Counted from the first letter of the stretch, positions 1-9,625 are shown. The stretch is 64,000 bases of DNA from Pseudoxanthomonas koreensis_A (GCF_041890415.1 NZ_CP169056.1:62001-126000), one strand, 5' to 3'. Numbers and translations: made by a program. Notes: a model not told the origin generated them from the sequence alone.

Positions 1-1
1 C

Positions 2-1948
2 CTGGCCGTGCTTGCACGGGTGCTGGGCGGCAGCCGCAGCTCGCGCCTGGACCGCCGCCTGGTGTTCGAGGAAAAGCTCGCCGACAAGGTGAGCGCCTAC
101 GTGCAACCGTTCGAGCTGGCGTCCACCTTCTACGTCACCGCCGACGTCAAGCAGGGCGTGGACCCGGCGAAGGTCGAGGCGATCGTGGCCGAGGAAATCG
201 ACCGGTTGCTGGCCGACGGCCCCACGGCCGGAGAGCTGCAGCAGGCCCGGACCGTGATCAAGGCGCAGGTGGTGCGGGGGGCCGAGCGCATCGGCGGCTT
301 CGGCGGCAAGGCCGATGCCCTGGCCGAATGCGCCGTGTACACGGGCGACCCGGGTTGCTACCGCCACAGCCTGGCGCTCATCGAGCAGGCCACGGTACGC
401 GACCTCCAGGCCGCAGGCCGGCGCTGGCTGGGCGAAGGCTCGCACACGCTGGTCGTGGTCCCCGGTGCACGCACCGTGCTGGCCGAGGAGCCCTCGCCGA
501 CCCCGGCGCCGTTCGAGCTGCCGCCGGCCGACCCGCGCTTCAGTGCCAGCCCGACGGCTGTGGACCGCAGCCTCGGCGCGCCGATGCCCGAGCGCTTCCC
601 GGAGCTGAAGTTCCCGGCCCTGGAGCGCGCGCGCCTTGGCAACGGCACCGAAGTGATCCTGGCCCGCCGCGATGCGGTGCCGGTGGTCCAGTTCAGCTAC
701 GAGTTCAAGGGCGGCTTTGCCGCCGACCAGGGCCGCAAGCTGGGCACCTCCAGTTTCACCATGGGCATGCTCGACGAAGGCGCCGGCACGCTGGACGCCC
801 TGGGCTTTGCCGACCGCGCCGAGTCACTGGGTGCGGCACTGGGCGCGGGGGCGTCGCTGGATGGTGGCAATGCCTACCTGTCGGCGCTGAAGGACAACCT
901 GGACCCGTCACTGGCCCTGTTTGCCGACATGCTGCAGCGGCCACGCTTCGAGCAGAAGGAGATCGAGCGGGTGCGCGCCACCTGGCTGGCCGGCATCGCC
1001 CAGGAGAAGGCGCGCCCCAACGGCGCCGCCCAGCGCGTGCTGCCGCCGTTGCTGTACGGTGCCGGCCACCCGTATGCGATCCCCTTCAGCGGCAGCGGCA
1101 ACGAGGCCTCCATCGCCGCACTCACCCGCCAGGACCTGGTGGATTTCCACGCCCAGTGGGTGCGTCCGGATGGCGCCACCCTGATCGTGGTGGGCGATAC
1201 CACCCTGGAAGAGGTGATGCCGCTGCTGGACAAGCACTTCGGCCACTGGAAGGCGGCCAGCCCGGCGCCGGCCACCAGCACCATTCCGGTGGTGCAGCGT
1301 CCGGCCGCAGCGGCGGTGTACCTGATCGACCAGCCCGGCGCGGTGCAGGCCACCATCCTGGCCGGCCAGGTGGTGCCCTCGACCACCGACCCCGACACCA
1401 TCGAATTCGACGTGGCCAACGCGGTGCTGGGCGGGGAGTTTTCCTCGCGCCTGAACATGAACCTGCGCGAGGACAAGCACTGGGCCTACGGCGCCTACAG
1501 CTACGCCTCCGGTGCGCTGGGCCAGCGGCCGTGGCTGGCGTTCGCGCCGGTGCAGATCGACCGCACCGCCGATGCGCTGGCCGAGCTGGACCGGGAGATG
1601 CGCCAGTACACCAGCGGCAAGGCGCCGCCGACCGCCGCCGAAGTGGCGAAGATCCAGGCCACCGAGAGCCGCAGCCTGCCCGGCGCATTCGAGACCGGGC
1701 GTGCAGTGATGGGGGCCATCGGTGGCATCGTCCGCTACGGCCGGCCCGACGATTACGTGTTCCAGCGCAAGGCCCGGATCGAGGCGCTGACCCCGCAGCA
1801 GGTCGCGCAGGCCGCCACTACCCTGGACCCGGACCGCCTGGTGTGGGTGGTGGTGGGCGACCTGGACCAGGTCGAGCAGCCGGTGCGCGCACTGGGCCTG
1901 GGCAAGGTGCAGGTGGTGGACGCCGACGGCAACCCGCCGGCCCCCTGA
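2..1948 (+). CDS. M16 family zinc-protease-like protein, 5' truncated by window edge
   Basis: This is the 3' two-thirds of an insulinase-family (M16, pitrilysin-like) peptidase. The reading frame is open to the first base, so the true start and the first M16 domain with its HxxEH zinc motif lie upstream of the window. What is visible is the end of the N-terminal half and a full C-terminal M16 repeat (from about base 600). In that repeat the position of HxxEH reads TMGMLDEG, so it carries no zinc site, as is usual for the second half of two-repeat M16 enzymes. The protein is probably periplasmic and processes peptides or misfolded proteins. A second, complete M16 protease lies at 12136-14907. 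The family is clear; the substrate is unknown. Confidence 0.88.
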   Translation: MAVLARVLGGSRSSRLDRRLVFEEKLADKVSAYVQPFELASTFYVTADVKQGVDPAKVEAIVAEEIDRLLADGPTAGELQQARTVIKAQVVRGAERIGGFGGKADALAECAVYTGDPGCYRHSLALIEQATVRDLQAAGRRWLGEGSHTLVVVPGARTVLAEEPSPTPAPFELPPADPRFSASPTAVDRSLGAPMPERFPELKFPALERARLGNGTEVILARRDAVPVVQFSYEFKGGFAADQGRKLGTSSFTMGMLDEGAGTLDALGFADRAESLGAALGAGASLDGGNAYLSALKDNLDPSLALFADMLQRPRFEQKEIERVRATWLAGIAQEKARPNGAAQRVLPPLLYGAGHPYAIPFSGSGNEASIAALTRQDLVDFHAQWVRPDGATLIVVGDTTLEEVMPLLDKHFGHWKAASPAPATSTIPVVQRPAAAAVYLIDQPGAVQATILAGQVVPSTTDPDTIEFDVANAVLGGEFSSRLNMNLREDKHWAYGAYSYASGALGQRPWLAFAPVQIDRTADALAELDREMRQYTSGKAPPTAAEVAKIQATESRSLPGAFETGRAVMGAIGGIVRYGRPDDYVFQRKARIEALTPQQVAQAATTLDPDRLVWVVVGDLDQVEQPVRALGLGKVQVVDADGNPPAP

Positions 1949-2062
1949 CCGCCCGGCACCTGCAGGCGCGCATACGCACACCATGCAGTGGCCCCGCTAC
2001 CATGGCGTTCATCCTGCGCCCGGCAGCCTTGGCCTGCCGACCGCCCAATCCGGACCCGTCCC

Positions 2063-2383
2063 ATGACCCTGCGCCTTGCCGCCCTGCTCGTTCCCGCCCT
2101 GCTCCTGGCCGCCTGTACCTGGGTGCCGCTCCAGCCCGATGCCAAGGCGGTGCGGGTGATTGCCGCAGGCGCGGCGCCCGCCGGCTGCACCAGGCAGGGC
2201 GAGGTGGAGGTGTCGGTCAAGCACAACGTGGCCTTCTACCGGCGCAACCGGGTCAAGGTCCGCGACGAGCTGGAAACCCTCGCCCGCAATGAGGCTCCGG
2301 GCCTGGGCGCCAACGTCCTGCAGCCCCTGGGCGAACCCGTCGGCGGCAGCCAGCGCTTCGCCGGCTGGCGCTGCGCTCCCTGA
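2063..2383 (+). CDS. DUF4156-type small lipoprotein
   Basis: The 106-residue product has a hydrophobic signal segment ending in LLAAC, a good lipobox (predicted lipidated Cys at about residue 18), so it is probably an outer-membrane lipoprotein. The body matches the DUF4156 pattern: CTWVPL at the mature N-terminus, a Cys before a GEVEVSV strand, an ELETLARNEAPGLGANVL helix, and a final GWRC. I chose the ATG at 2063 because it starts directly at the signal peptide; the frame is open 25 codons further upstream, but that extension has no signal-peptide character. It sits between the M16 protease and oleA with no sign of co-transcription. Function unknown. Confidence 0.75.
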   Translation: MTLRLAALLVPALLLAACTWVPLQPDAKAVRVIAAGAAPAGCTRQGEVEVSVKHNVAFYRRNRVKVRDELETLARNEAPGLGANVLQPLGEPVGGSQRFAGWRCAP

Positions 2384-2433
2384 ACGGGCGCGGCATTTCC
2401 GTACCCGCAGGTGCGGTAACGCCATCCAACCGG

Positions 2434-2439
2434 TAGAAT
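2434..2439 (+). promoter_or_regulatory. Putative -10 element of oleA
   Basis: The hexamer TAGAAT (5 of 6 matches to the sigma-70 -10 consensus), preceded by CCGG, lies 35 nt before the oleA start and predicts a leader of about 30 nt. The -35 region is weak. The same CCGG-TAGAAT arrangement precedes ubiJ and uvrD in this window. Confidence 0.55.
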
Positions 2440-2474
2440 TGTCGGTCCTTTCGCCGACTGGCGCGCGTGAAGCC

Positions 2475-3491
2475 ATGCTTTTCAAGAACGTCTCCATCGC
2501 GGGGCTGGCGCATGTCGATGCGCCGCACACGCTGACCTCGCAGGAAATCAACGCGCGCCTGAAGCCGACCCTGGACCGGCTCGGCATCCGCGTGGACGTG
2601 CTCGGCGACATCGCCGGGATCCACGCCCGACGCCTGTGGGACGACGGCATCCAGGCCTCCGACGTGGCCACCCTGGCCGCGCGCAAGGCGCTGGAGGATG
2701 CCGGCATCGGCGTGGAGCGGGTCGGCCTGCTGGTCAACACCTCCGTCAGCCGCGACTACCTGGAGCCATCCACCGCGTCCATCGTGTCCGGCAACCTGGG
2801 CGTGGGCGACGAGTGCCAGACCTTCGACGTCGCCAATGCCTGCCTGGCCTTCATCAACGGCATGGACATCGCCGCCCGCATGCTCGAGCGCGGCGAGATC
2901 GACTACGCGCTCGTGGTCGATGGCGAGACGGCCAACCTGCTGTACGAAAAGACCCTGCAGCGGATGATGGCGCCGGACGTCACCGCGCAGCAGTTCCGCG
3001 ACGAGATGGCCGCCCTGACCCTGGGTTGCGGTGCCGCCGCCATGGTCCTGGCCCGGCGCGAGCTGGTGCCGGACGCACCGCGCTACAAGGGCGGGGTGAC
3101 CCGCTCGGCCACCGAGTTCAACCAGCTGTGCCGCGGCAACCTGGACCGCATGGTCACCGACACCCGGCTGTTGCTGATCGAGGGCATCAAGCTGGCCACC
3201 AAGACCTTCTCCGCGGCCAAGATCGCGCTGGGCTGGGCGGTGGACGAGCTGGACCAGTTCGTCATCCACCAGGTCAGCCGCCCGCACACCCAGGCCTTCA
3301 TCAAGGCACTGGGCGTGGACCCGAAGAAGGTCATGACCATCTTCGGCGAGCACGGCAACATCGGCCCGGCCTCGGTGCCGATCGTGCTGAGCAAGCTCAA
3401 GGAACTGGGCCGCCTGAAGAAGGGCGACCGCATCGCCCTGCTGGGGATTGGTTCGGGCCTGAACTGCTCGATGGCCGAGGTGGAGTGGTAA
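2475..3491 (+). CDS. oleA: OleA, thiolase-superfamily fatty acyl-CoA condensing enzyme
   Basis: OleA joins two fatty acyl-CoAs head-to-head in a non-decarboxylative Claisen condensation, giving a 2-alkyl-3-ketoacyl product, the first step of long-chain olefin biosynthesis. The 338-residue protein is KAS III-like. Visible active-site residues are Cys123 (in NACLAFI), His265 (VIHQ) and Asn295 (GNIGPAS), plus Glu97 (DYLEPST). These match C143/H285/N315/E117 of the X. campestris enzyme as numbered in its tagged crystal structure, with a constant offset of 20. The start at 2475 gives exactly that native length. oleB, oleC and oleD follow on the same strand, separated by minus-strand genes. A KAS III (FabH) role is unlikely because of the Glu97 loop and the context. 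Confidence 0.95.
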   Translation: MLFKNVSIAGLAHVDAPHTLTSQEINARLKPTLDRLGIRVDVLGDIAGIHARRLWDDGIQASDVATLAARKALEDAGIGVERVGLLVNTSVSRDYLEPSTASIVSGNLGVGDECQTFDVANACLAFINGMDIAARMLERGEIDYALVVDGETANLLYEKTLQRMMAPDVTAQQFRDEMAALTLGCGAAAMVLARRELVPDAPRYKGGVTRSATEFNQLCRGNLDRMVTDTRLLLIEGIKLATKTFSAAKIALGWAVDELDQFVIHQVSRPHTQAFIKALGVDPKKVMTIFGEHGNIGPASVPIVLSKLKELGRLKKGDRIALLGIGSGLNCSMAEVEW

Positions 3492-3521
3492 GCCAGGCCC
3501 GGAGACGCTGACCGGCTTCGC

Positions 3522-3556
3522 CCGACGCCCGCCTTGCGCGGGCGTCGGCATTTCTG
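3522..3556 (+). terminator. Rho-independent-like terminator after oleA
   Basis: An 11-bp GC-rich stem (3522-3532 with 3538-3548) and a 5-nt loop is followed by a short, imperfect T-rich tract. It lies 30 nt past the oleA stop and separates oleA from the convergent minus-strand gene. This supports oleA being transcribed alone. Confidence 0.6.
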
Positions 3557-3675
3557 CTGCAAGGAAAATTTCCGGCCTGTTTTTTTCCCTGGACTCGGGC
3601 GCGGCACCTGCAAGGAAAGCCGGACGCCGGGCCAGGCCACGCGTCGTTACGTCCCCGGCCCGGTGACGACCACCC

Positions 3676-4263
3676 TCACCCGATCGCCTCTGCCACGCGC
3701 CGCTGCAGTTCCGGCAGCACCTCGGCCTCGAACCACGGGTTGCGCTGCAGCCACAGCCGGTTGCGCGGGCTCGGGTGGGGCAGCGGCAGCACGCCGCGCT
3801 CCAGGTGCTGGCGCCAGTCATGCACGGTGTCGGTGAGGGTGCGCCCGCGCCTGCCCACCAGCACGCCGGCGTGCGCGTACTGGCCGATGGCCAGGGTCAG
3901 CCGCACCTGTTGCAGGTGTGCCAGCAGCGGGCGGTGCCAGGTCGGGGCGCACTCCGGTCGCGGCGGCAGGTCGCCGCTCTTGCCGGTGCCGGGGAAGCAC
4001 AGCCCCATCGGTACGATGGCAAACCTGTCCGCGTCGTAGAACGCGGCCGGGTCCACGCCCAGCCATTGGCGCAGGCGCTGGCCGCTGGCGTCGTTGAAGG
4101 GGACGCCGGTGTCGTGGACCTTGCGCCCGGGGGCCTGGCTGACGATCAGCACGCGTGAGCGCGGCGAGGCCTGCAGCACCGGGCGGCAACCCAGCGGCAG
4201 GTGCGCCTGGCACAGGCAGCAGGCGCGCACGCGCGCCATCAGGGCGTCGAAGGATCCACTCAC
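3676..4263 (-). CDS. Uracil-DNA glycosylase superfamily protein
   Basis: A 195-residue member of the UDG superfamily (COG1573-like), expected to excise uracil or related bases from DNA. Motif 1 is seen as VSQAPG (residues 41-46), followed by a conserved TGVPFNDASG segment, and motif 2 as PHPSPRN (162-168). There are Cys residues at 15, 16, 18, 26, 89 and 105; some could hold an Fe-S cluster as in family 4 enzymes, but the spacing is not the canonical one. The start is GTG, only 10 nt after the stop of the SEC-C gene upstream, so the two are probably co-transcribed. It lies inside the ole cluster on the opposite strand. Exact family and substrate uncertain. Confidence 0.8.
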   Translation of the reverse strand: MSGSFDALMARVRACCLCQAHLPLGCRPVLQASPRSRVLIVSQAPGRKVHDTGVPFNDASGQRLRQWLGVDPAAFYDADRFAIVPMGLCFPGTGKSGDLPPRPECAPTWHRPLLAHLQQVRLTLAIGQYAHAGVLVGRRGRTLTDTVHDWRQHLERGVLPLPHPSPRNRLWLQRNPWFEAEVLPELQRRVAEAIG

Positions 4264-4273
4264 GGCGCCGGCT

Positions 4274-5005
<732 letters not shown>

Positions 5006-5093
5006 GGCGTCGGTTCCGGTGCGGGCGTGCATGGTATCGCTGGCGGTCGTCGCAGGCACGGCAGCGCCGGGACGGCCCCGCGCCGCACTGGCC

Positions 5094-5099
5094 TACAAT
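5094..5099 (+). promoter_or_regulatory. Putative -10 element of oleB
   Basis: TACAAT (5 of 6 consensus matches) lies 26 nt before the GTG start of oleB. No convincing -35 is visible. It supports separate transcription of oleB. Confidence 0.5.
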
Positions 5100-5125
5100 G
5101 CGCGGTCCCCGCACAAAACGCCGCC

Positions 5126-6058
5126 GTGCCCCAGTTCCCCGGCTACCCTTCCCATCCGCAGCGCTTCTACGTGCGCCCCGGCATCGCCATGTCCTACCTG
5201 GACGAGGGCCCGCGCGACGGCGAGGTGGTCGTGGCCCTGCACGGCAACCCGTCGTGGAGCTATTACTGGCGCACGCTGGTGGCCGGGCTGGTCGACCCCG
5301 CGCCCGGCAAGCCGTACCGGGTGATCGTGCCCGACCAGGTCGGCATGGGGCTGTCGGACAAGCCCGACGACCGCCCGGGTGCGACGCCGCGTTACGACTA
5401 CACGCTGCAGTCGCGGGTGGACGACCTGCAGGCTCTGCTGCACCACGCCGGCATCGACGACGACACCCCGGTGACCCTGGCCGTGCACGACTGGGGCGGG
5501 ATGATCGGTTTCGGCTGGGCGCTGGCGCACGCCGCCCAGGTGAAGCGGCTGGTGATCCTCAACACGGCCGCCTTCCCGATGCCGGCGGCCAAGCCGATGC
5601 CGTGGCAGATCGCACTGGGGCGCGACTACTTCGTCGGCGAGGTGCTGATCCGCAGCTTTAATGCGTTTTCGTCCGGTGCCTCGTACCAGGGCGTGCAGCG
5701 CAGGATGCCGGCGGACGTGCGCGCCGCGTATGTCGCGCCCTACGACAGCTGGCGCAACCGCATCTCCACCGTGCGTTTCATGCAGGACATCCCGCTCTCG
5801 CCGAAGGATCCGGCCTGGCCGCTGCTGGAAGCGGCGGGCCATGCGCTGGCGTCGTTCGCCGACCGCCCGGCCTTCATCGGCTGGGGGCTGAAGGACTTCG
5901 TGTTCGACCATCATTTCCTGCAACGCTTCCGCACCGACCTGCCGCAGGCGCAGGTCATGGCCTTCGATGATGCGGGCCACTATGTGCTGGAGGACAAGCA
6001 CGAGGTGCTGGTCCCGGCGATCCGCGCCTTCCTCGACGCGCATCCGCTGCCGGCCTGA
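5126..6058 (+). CDS. oleB: OleB, haloalkane-dehalogenase-like beta-lactone decarboxylase
   Basis: A 310-residue alpha/beta hydrolase. Its homologue in Xanthomonas decarboxylates the beta-lactone made by OleC to give the final cis-olefin and CO2, rather than dehalogenating. Visible elements are the oxyanion loop HGNPSW (39-44), the nucleophile elbow VHDWGG with Asp122, and the C-terminal catalytic His285 in AGHYVLED. An Asp nucleophile in the HDWGG context is the haloalkane dehalogenase-type signature. The only start codon after the putative promoter is GTG at 5126 (VPQFPGYPSHP); the open frame upstream overlaps the divergent UPF0149 gene and is not credible. OleB is known to form a large complex with OleC and OleD. 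Confidence 0.92.
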   Translation: MPQFPGYPSHPQRFYVRPGIAMSYLDEGPRDGEVVVALHGNPSWSYYWRTLVAGLVDPAPGKPYRVIVPDQVGMGLSDKPDDRPGATPRYDYTLQSRVDDLQALLHHAGIDDDTPVTLAVHDWGGMIGFGWALAHAAQVKRLVILNTAAFPMPAAKPMPWQIALGRDYFVGEVLIRSFNAFSSGASYQGVQRRMPADVRAAYVAPYDSWRNRISTVRFMQDIPLSPKDPAWPLLEAAGHALASFADRPAFIGWGLKDFVFDHHFLQRFRTDLPQAQVMAFDDAGHYVLEDKHEVLVPAIRAFLDAHPLPA

Positions 6059-6069
6059 CGTCTACCCTC

Positions 6070-6160
6070 GTAGGAGCCGGCCTTGCCGGCGACCGCGGCG
6101 AGGTGTGACGCGGCGGAGTTGTTCCGTGCTGCGAGGTCGCCCGCAAGACGGGCTCCTGCA
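6070..6160. repeat. GTAG-type REP pair (REPIN-like), oleB downstream
   Basis: A GTAGGAGCCGGCCTTGCC head at 6070 forms a GCCGGC-CTT-GCCGGC hairpin. An inverted partner (GGTCGCCCGCAAGACGGGCT, from 6136) completes a palindromic pair about 90 bp long. It lies between the convergent oleB and the YkgJ-like gene, a typical location for REP elements. The same family recurs at 6685, 48650, 53124, 62613 and 62898. Confidence 0.8.
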
Positions 6161-6189
6161 GGAGCAGTGTCACCTGGCTCGTCGTGTGG

Positions 6190-6618
6190 TCATGCTGCGA
6201 TCGGCGTGACCGGCGGCGAGGTCGGGCTGTTGCCGTTGTCGTCCGGGTGGTCGTCGTCGTTGCCGGCATCGTCGCGCCAGCGCCAGTGCGCGGCGGTGAG
6301 CACCGGCAGGCCGTGGGCCAGGCGGGCGCGGTCGCACTGCGGGCTGGGCACGCCGAACTCCCATGAAGCATCCACCTCGCGGCACACCGAGGGCCGGTTG
6401 GGATGGATGCTGCAGCGCGAGCGCACGCCGATCTCCGCATCCAGGGCCACGCACCGCACCGGCGCCGAATAGGTGCCGCGCATGCACAGGCGATGGGCAT
6501 CCAGGCGCTCGGTCATGCCTGCCGGCACCCCGCCGCCGGTGCATTCGTCCGACTCCATCCAGTGGAAGGCGACGCGGTACTGGGTACAGCAGGCACCGCA
6601 GGTCAGGCAGGGATGCAT
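6190..6618 (-). CDS. YkgJ family cysteine-cluster protein
   Basis: The 142-residue protein begins MHPCLTCGACC and contains further Cys residues (35-positions region CMRG, VRC, SRCSIHPNRPSVC, and QC), matching the YkgJ/UPF0153 putative zinc- or iron-binding cysteine cluster (CxxCxxCC ... CxIHxxRPxxCR). The last 30 residues are low-complexity and rich in Asp, Asn, Pro and Thr. The start at 6618 puts the first Cys motif at the extreme N-terminus, as in the family. It sits on the opposite strand between oleB and oleC. Family proteins have no settled function; a role in the ole pathway is not implied by its position. Confidence 0.82.
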   Translation of the reverse strand: MHPCLTCGACCTQYRVAFHWMESDECTGGGVPAGMTERLDAHRLCMRGTYSAPVRCVALDAEIGVRSRCSIHPNRPSVCREVDASWEFGVPSPQCDRARLAHGLPVLTAAHWRWRDDAGNDDDHPDDNGNSPTSPPVTPIAA

Positions 6619-6684
6619 GGGGAGCCGGGCCTTGCGCGGCAATGCTGGGGATGGATGCGCGATTCTGCCGCAACTGGCGCCCGT

Positions 6685-6709
6685 GCAGGAGCCGGCCTTG
6701 CCGGCGACC
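6685..6709 (+). repeat. Single GTAG-type REP unit upstream of oleC
   Basis: The sequence GCAGGAGCCGGCCTTGCCGG with a trailing CGACC matches the REP core, with the leading GTAG degenerated to TGCAG. It stands alone between the YkgJ-like gene and the oleC promoter. Confidence 0.7.
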
Positions 6710-6735
6710 TGCCGTGGCGGACGCGCGCCATCGGC

Positions 6736-6741
6736 GATAAT
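6736..6741 (+). promoter_or_regulatory. Putative -10 of oleC, leaderless arrangement
   Basis: GATAAT (5 of 6 consensus matches) ends 6 nt before the oleC ATG, so transcription would start at or within one base of the start codon. No Shine-Dalgarno sequence is present. Confidence 0.6.
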
Positions 6742-6747
6742 CGGCCG

Positions 6748-8394
6748 ATGACCGATCCCTGCAACATCGCCGCAGCCTTGCCGCGGCTGGCGGCCGCCGC
6801 GCCCGGGCGGGTGGCGATGCATTGCCCCGGCCGCGACGGTGCCTATTCCCTCACCCTGACCTATGGCGAACTGGACGCACGCAGCGACGCCATCGCCGCC
6901 GGGCTGGCCGGCCACGGCATCGGCCGCGGCACCCGCACGGTGGTGATGGTGCGCCCCTCGCCTGAGTTCTTCCTGCTGATGTTCGCGCTGTTCAAGGCCG
7001 GGGCGGTGCCGGTGCTGGTTGATCCGGGCATTGCCCGGCATGCGTTGAAGCAATGCCTGGACGAGGCCCAGGCCGAAGCCTTCATCGGCATTGCGCTGGC
7101 GCACCTGGCGCGGCGCCTGCTGGGCTGGGCCAGGTCGGCGGACAAGCTGGTCACGGTGGGCACGCGCTGGGGCTGGGGTGGCCCCACGTTGGCGCAGGTG
7201 GAGCGCGCCGGCGCCGGCAGCGGTCCGCAACTGGCGGACACCGCGCCGGACGAGGTGGCCGGCATCCTGTTCACCAGCGGCTCGACCGGCGTGCCCAAGG
7301 GCGTGGTGTACCGCCACCGCCATTTCGCCGCCCAAGTCTGGTTGCTGCGCGAGGCCTTCGGCCTGGAACCGGGCGGGGTGGACCTGCCGACCTTCCCGCC
7401 GTTTGCCCTGTTTGATCCGGCGCTGGGCCTGACCTCGGTGATCCCGGACATGGATCCCACCCGCCCGGCCCGCGCCGACCCGCGCAAGCTGCATGCGGCC
7501 ATCGCCCGCTTCGGGGTGACCCAGCTGTTCGGCTCGCCGGCGCTGATGAAGGTGCTGGCCGACCACGGTGCGCCGCTGCCCACGGTGCGTCGGGTCACCT
7601 CGGCCGGGGCGCCGGTGCCGGCCGAGGTCGTCGCCAGGATCCGCACCCTGCTGCCGGACGACGCCCAGTTCTGGACGCCCTACGGCGCCACCGAATGCCT
7701 GCCCGTGGCGGTGATCGAAGGCCGCGAGCTGGAAGGCACGCGCGCCGATACCGAGTCCGGCGCCGGCACCTGCGTGGGCCGGCCGGTGCCGCCCAACCAG
7801 GTGCGGATCATCGCCATCGACGATGCGCCCATCGCGGACTGGTCGGCGGTGCGCGAACTGGCGGCCGGCGAGGTCGGCGAGATCACCGTGGCCGGGCCCA
7901 CCGCCACCGACGCCTACTTCAACCGCGAGGCGGCCACGCGCGCGGCCAAGATCAGCGAGCGCCTGGGCGATGGCAGCGTGCGCATTGTGCACCGGATGGG
8001 GGACGTGGGCTGGTTCGATGCGCAAGGCCGGCTGTGGTTCTGCGGGCGCAAGACCCAGCGGGTGGAGACGGCCGACGGGCCGCTGTACACCGAGCAGGTG
8101 GAGCCGGTGTTCAACGTCCACCCGCAGGTGCGCCGCACCGCGCTGGTGGGCGTGGGCCCGGCGGGCGCGCTGCAGCCGGTGCTGTGCGTCGAGCTGGCGC
8201 CGGGCGTGCACCGGCGTGAGTTCGCCGGCATCGAAGCCGGGCTGCGCGCCATCGGCGCGCGTCATGCGCACACCGCGCGCGTGGACGTGTTCCTGTGCCA
8301 CCCCGGCTTCCCGGTCGACATCCGCCACAACGCCAAGATCGGCCGTGAGACGCTGGCCGCCTGGGCCGCCACCCGCATCGGAGCGAGGGCATGA
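6748..8394 (+). CDS. oleC: OleC, beta-lactone synthetase (AMP-dependent synthetase family)
   Basis: A 548-residue ANL-superfamily adenylating enzyme. OleC activates the beta-hydroxy acid made by OleD with ATP and closes it to a beta-lactone, which OleB then decarboxylates. The A3 phosphate-binding motif LFTSGSTGVPKGV starts at about residue 174, and YGATE (adenylate binding) and the hinge/A8 region with GDVGWFDAQGRLWFCGRK follow; the C-terminal RHNAKIGRE supplies the conserved lysine. The length is close to known Xanthomonas OleC. Its TGA overlaps the oleD ATG (ATGA), so oleC and oleD are translationally coupled. The product could be mistaken for an ordinary acyl-CoA ligase without this context. 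Confidence 0.93.
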   Translation: MTDPCNIAAALPRLAAAAPGRVAMHCPGRDGAYSLTLTYGELDARSDAIAAGLAGHGIGRGTRTVVMVRPSPEFFLLMFALFKAGAVPVLVDPGIARHALKQCLDEAQAEAFIGIALAHLARRLLGWARSADKLVTVGTRWGWGGPTLAQVERAGAGSGPQLADTAPDEVAGILFTSGSTGVPKGVVYRHRHFAAQVWLLREAFGLEPGGVDLPTFPPFALFDPALGLTSVIPDMDPTRPARADPRKLHAAIARFGVTQLFGSPALMKVLADHGAPLPTVRRVTSAGAPVPAEVVARIRTLLPDDAQFWTPYGATECLPVAVIEGRELEGTRADTESGAGTCVGRPVPPNQVRIIAIDDAPIADWSAVRELAAGEVGEITVAGPTATDAYFNREAATRAAKISERLGDGSVRIVHRMGDVGWFDAQGRLWFCGRKTQRVETADGPLYTEQVEPVFNVHPQVRRTALVGVGPAGALQPVLCVELAPGVHRREFAGIEAGLRAIGARHAHTARVDVFLCHPGFPVDIRHNAKIGRETLAAWAATRIGARA

Positions 8395-9398
8395 AGATCC
8401 TGGTCACCGGTGGTGGTGGCTTCCTCGGCCAGGCACTGTGCCGCGGGCTGCGCGCGCAAGGGCACGAGGTGGTGAGCTTCCAGCGCCGGCATTCGCCGGA
8501 ACTGGCGGCCATGGGCGTGGGCCAGATTCGCGGAGACCTGGCCGACGCCAGCGCGGTGACGCATGCGGTGGCCGGCACTGACGCGGTGTTCCACAACGCA
8601 GCCAAGGCCGGCGCCTGGGGCAGCCATGCCAGCTACTTCCAGGCCAACGTGATCGGCACCCGCAACGTGATCGCCGCCTGCCGCGCGCATGGCGTGGGCC
8701 GGCTGGTCTACACCTCCACGCCCAGCGTCACCCATCGTGCCAGCCATCCGGTGGAGGGCCTGGGCGCCGACGAGGTGCCATACGGCGAAGATTTCCAGGC
8801 GCCCTACGCTGCAACCAAGGCCATTGCCGAACAGGAAGCGCTGGCCGCCAGCGACTCCACCCTGGCAGTGGTGGCGCTGCGTCCGCGGCTGATCTGGGGG
8901 CCGGGCGACGCACAGCTGCTGCCGCGCCTGGTCGAGCGTGCGCATGCCGGGCGCCTGCGCCTGGTCGGCAGCGGCGACAACCTGGTGGACACCACCTACA
9001 TCGACAACGCCGCGCAGGCCCACTTGGATGCATTCGCGCACCTGGCGCCGGGCGCCGCCTGCGCCGGCAAGGCCTATTTCATTTCCAACGGCGAGCCGCT
9101 GCCGATCCGCGAGGTGCTCAACCGCCTGCTGCAGGCTGCAGGTGCACCGCCGGTGACCCGGTCCATTTCGTTCAAGGCCGCCTGGCGCATCGGCGCGGTG
9201 TGCGAGCGGTTGTGGCCGCTGCTGATGCTGCGCGGCGAACCGCCGATGACGCGCTTCCTGGCCGAACAGCTCAGCACCGCGCACTGGTACAGCATGGAGC
9301 CGGCACGGCGTGACTTCGGCTACGTGCCCCAGGTGTCGTTTGACGCAGGGCTCACCAGGCTGAAGGCCGCATGGCCACAGGCGCCCTCCATCACCTGA
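8391..9398 (+). CDS. oleD: OleD, NADPH-dependent 2-alkyl-3-ketoacid reductase
   Basis: A 335-residue extended short-chain dehydrogenase/reductase of the 3-beta-HSD type. OleD reduces the beta-keto acid from OleA to the beta-hydroxy acid that OleC uses. The Rossmann motif is TGGGGFLG (residues 6-13), a THRAS loop follows YTSTPSV, and the catalytic Tyr139-x3-Lys143 is seen in PYAATKAIAE. The start codon overlaps the oleC stop by four bases. No further pathway gene follows; the next gene encodes a small membrane protein. Confidence 0.93.
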   Translation: MKILVTGGGGFLGQALCRGLRAQGHEVVSFQRRHSPELAAMGVGQIRGDLADASAVTHAVAGTDAVFHNAAKAGAWGSHASYFQANVIGTRNVIAACRAHGVGRLVYTSTPSVTHRASHPVEGLGADEVPYGEDFQAPYAATKAIAEQEALAASDSTLAVVALRPRLIWGPGDAQLLPRLVERAHAGRLRLVGSGDNLVDTTYIDNAAQAHLDAFAHLAPGAACAGKAYFISNGEPLPIREVLNRLLQAAGAPPVTRSISFKAAWRIGAVCERLWPLLMLRGEPPMTRFLAEQLSTAHWYSMEPARRDFGYVPQVSFDAGLTRLKAAWPQAPSIT

Positions 9399-9466
9399 TC
9401 GCGACCGCATCCCCAGCACCATCTGCGGCAACCGCCCGCCAAGGGCTTCACCAAGGGGTTGCCTAC

Positions 9467-9625
9467 ATGCTGCACTACGCCGTCGTGTTCTTCGTCATCG
9501 CCGTGATCGCCGCGCTGCTGGGTTTCAGCGGCATTGCCGGCACGGCCACCAGCATCGCCTGGATCCTGTTTGTCGTGTTCCTGATCCTGGGCGCGGTCTC
9601 GCTGCTGCGCGGACGCAAGGTCTAG
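9467..9625 (+). CDS. DUF1328 (YtjA-like) small membrane protein
   Basis: A 52-residue protein made almost entirely of two hydrophobic segments (YAVVFFVIAVIAALLGF and IAWILFVVFLILGAVSLL) and a basic tail GRKV, the standard build of the DUF1328/YtjA family of small inner-membrane proteins. I chose the ATG at 9467, after an AAGGGG sequence about 10 nt upstream; the frame is open further upstream into the oleD 3' end. Function unknown; family members are often stress-induced. Confidence 0.85.
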   Translation: MLHYAVVFFVIAVIAALLGFSGIAGTATSIAWILFVVFLILGAVSLLRGRKV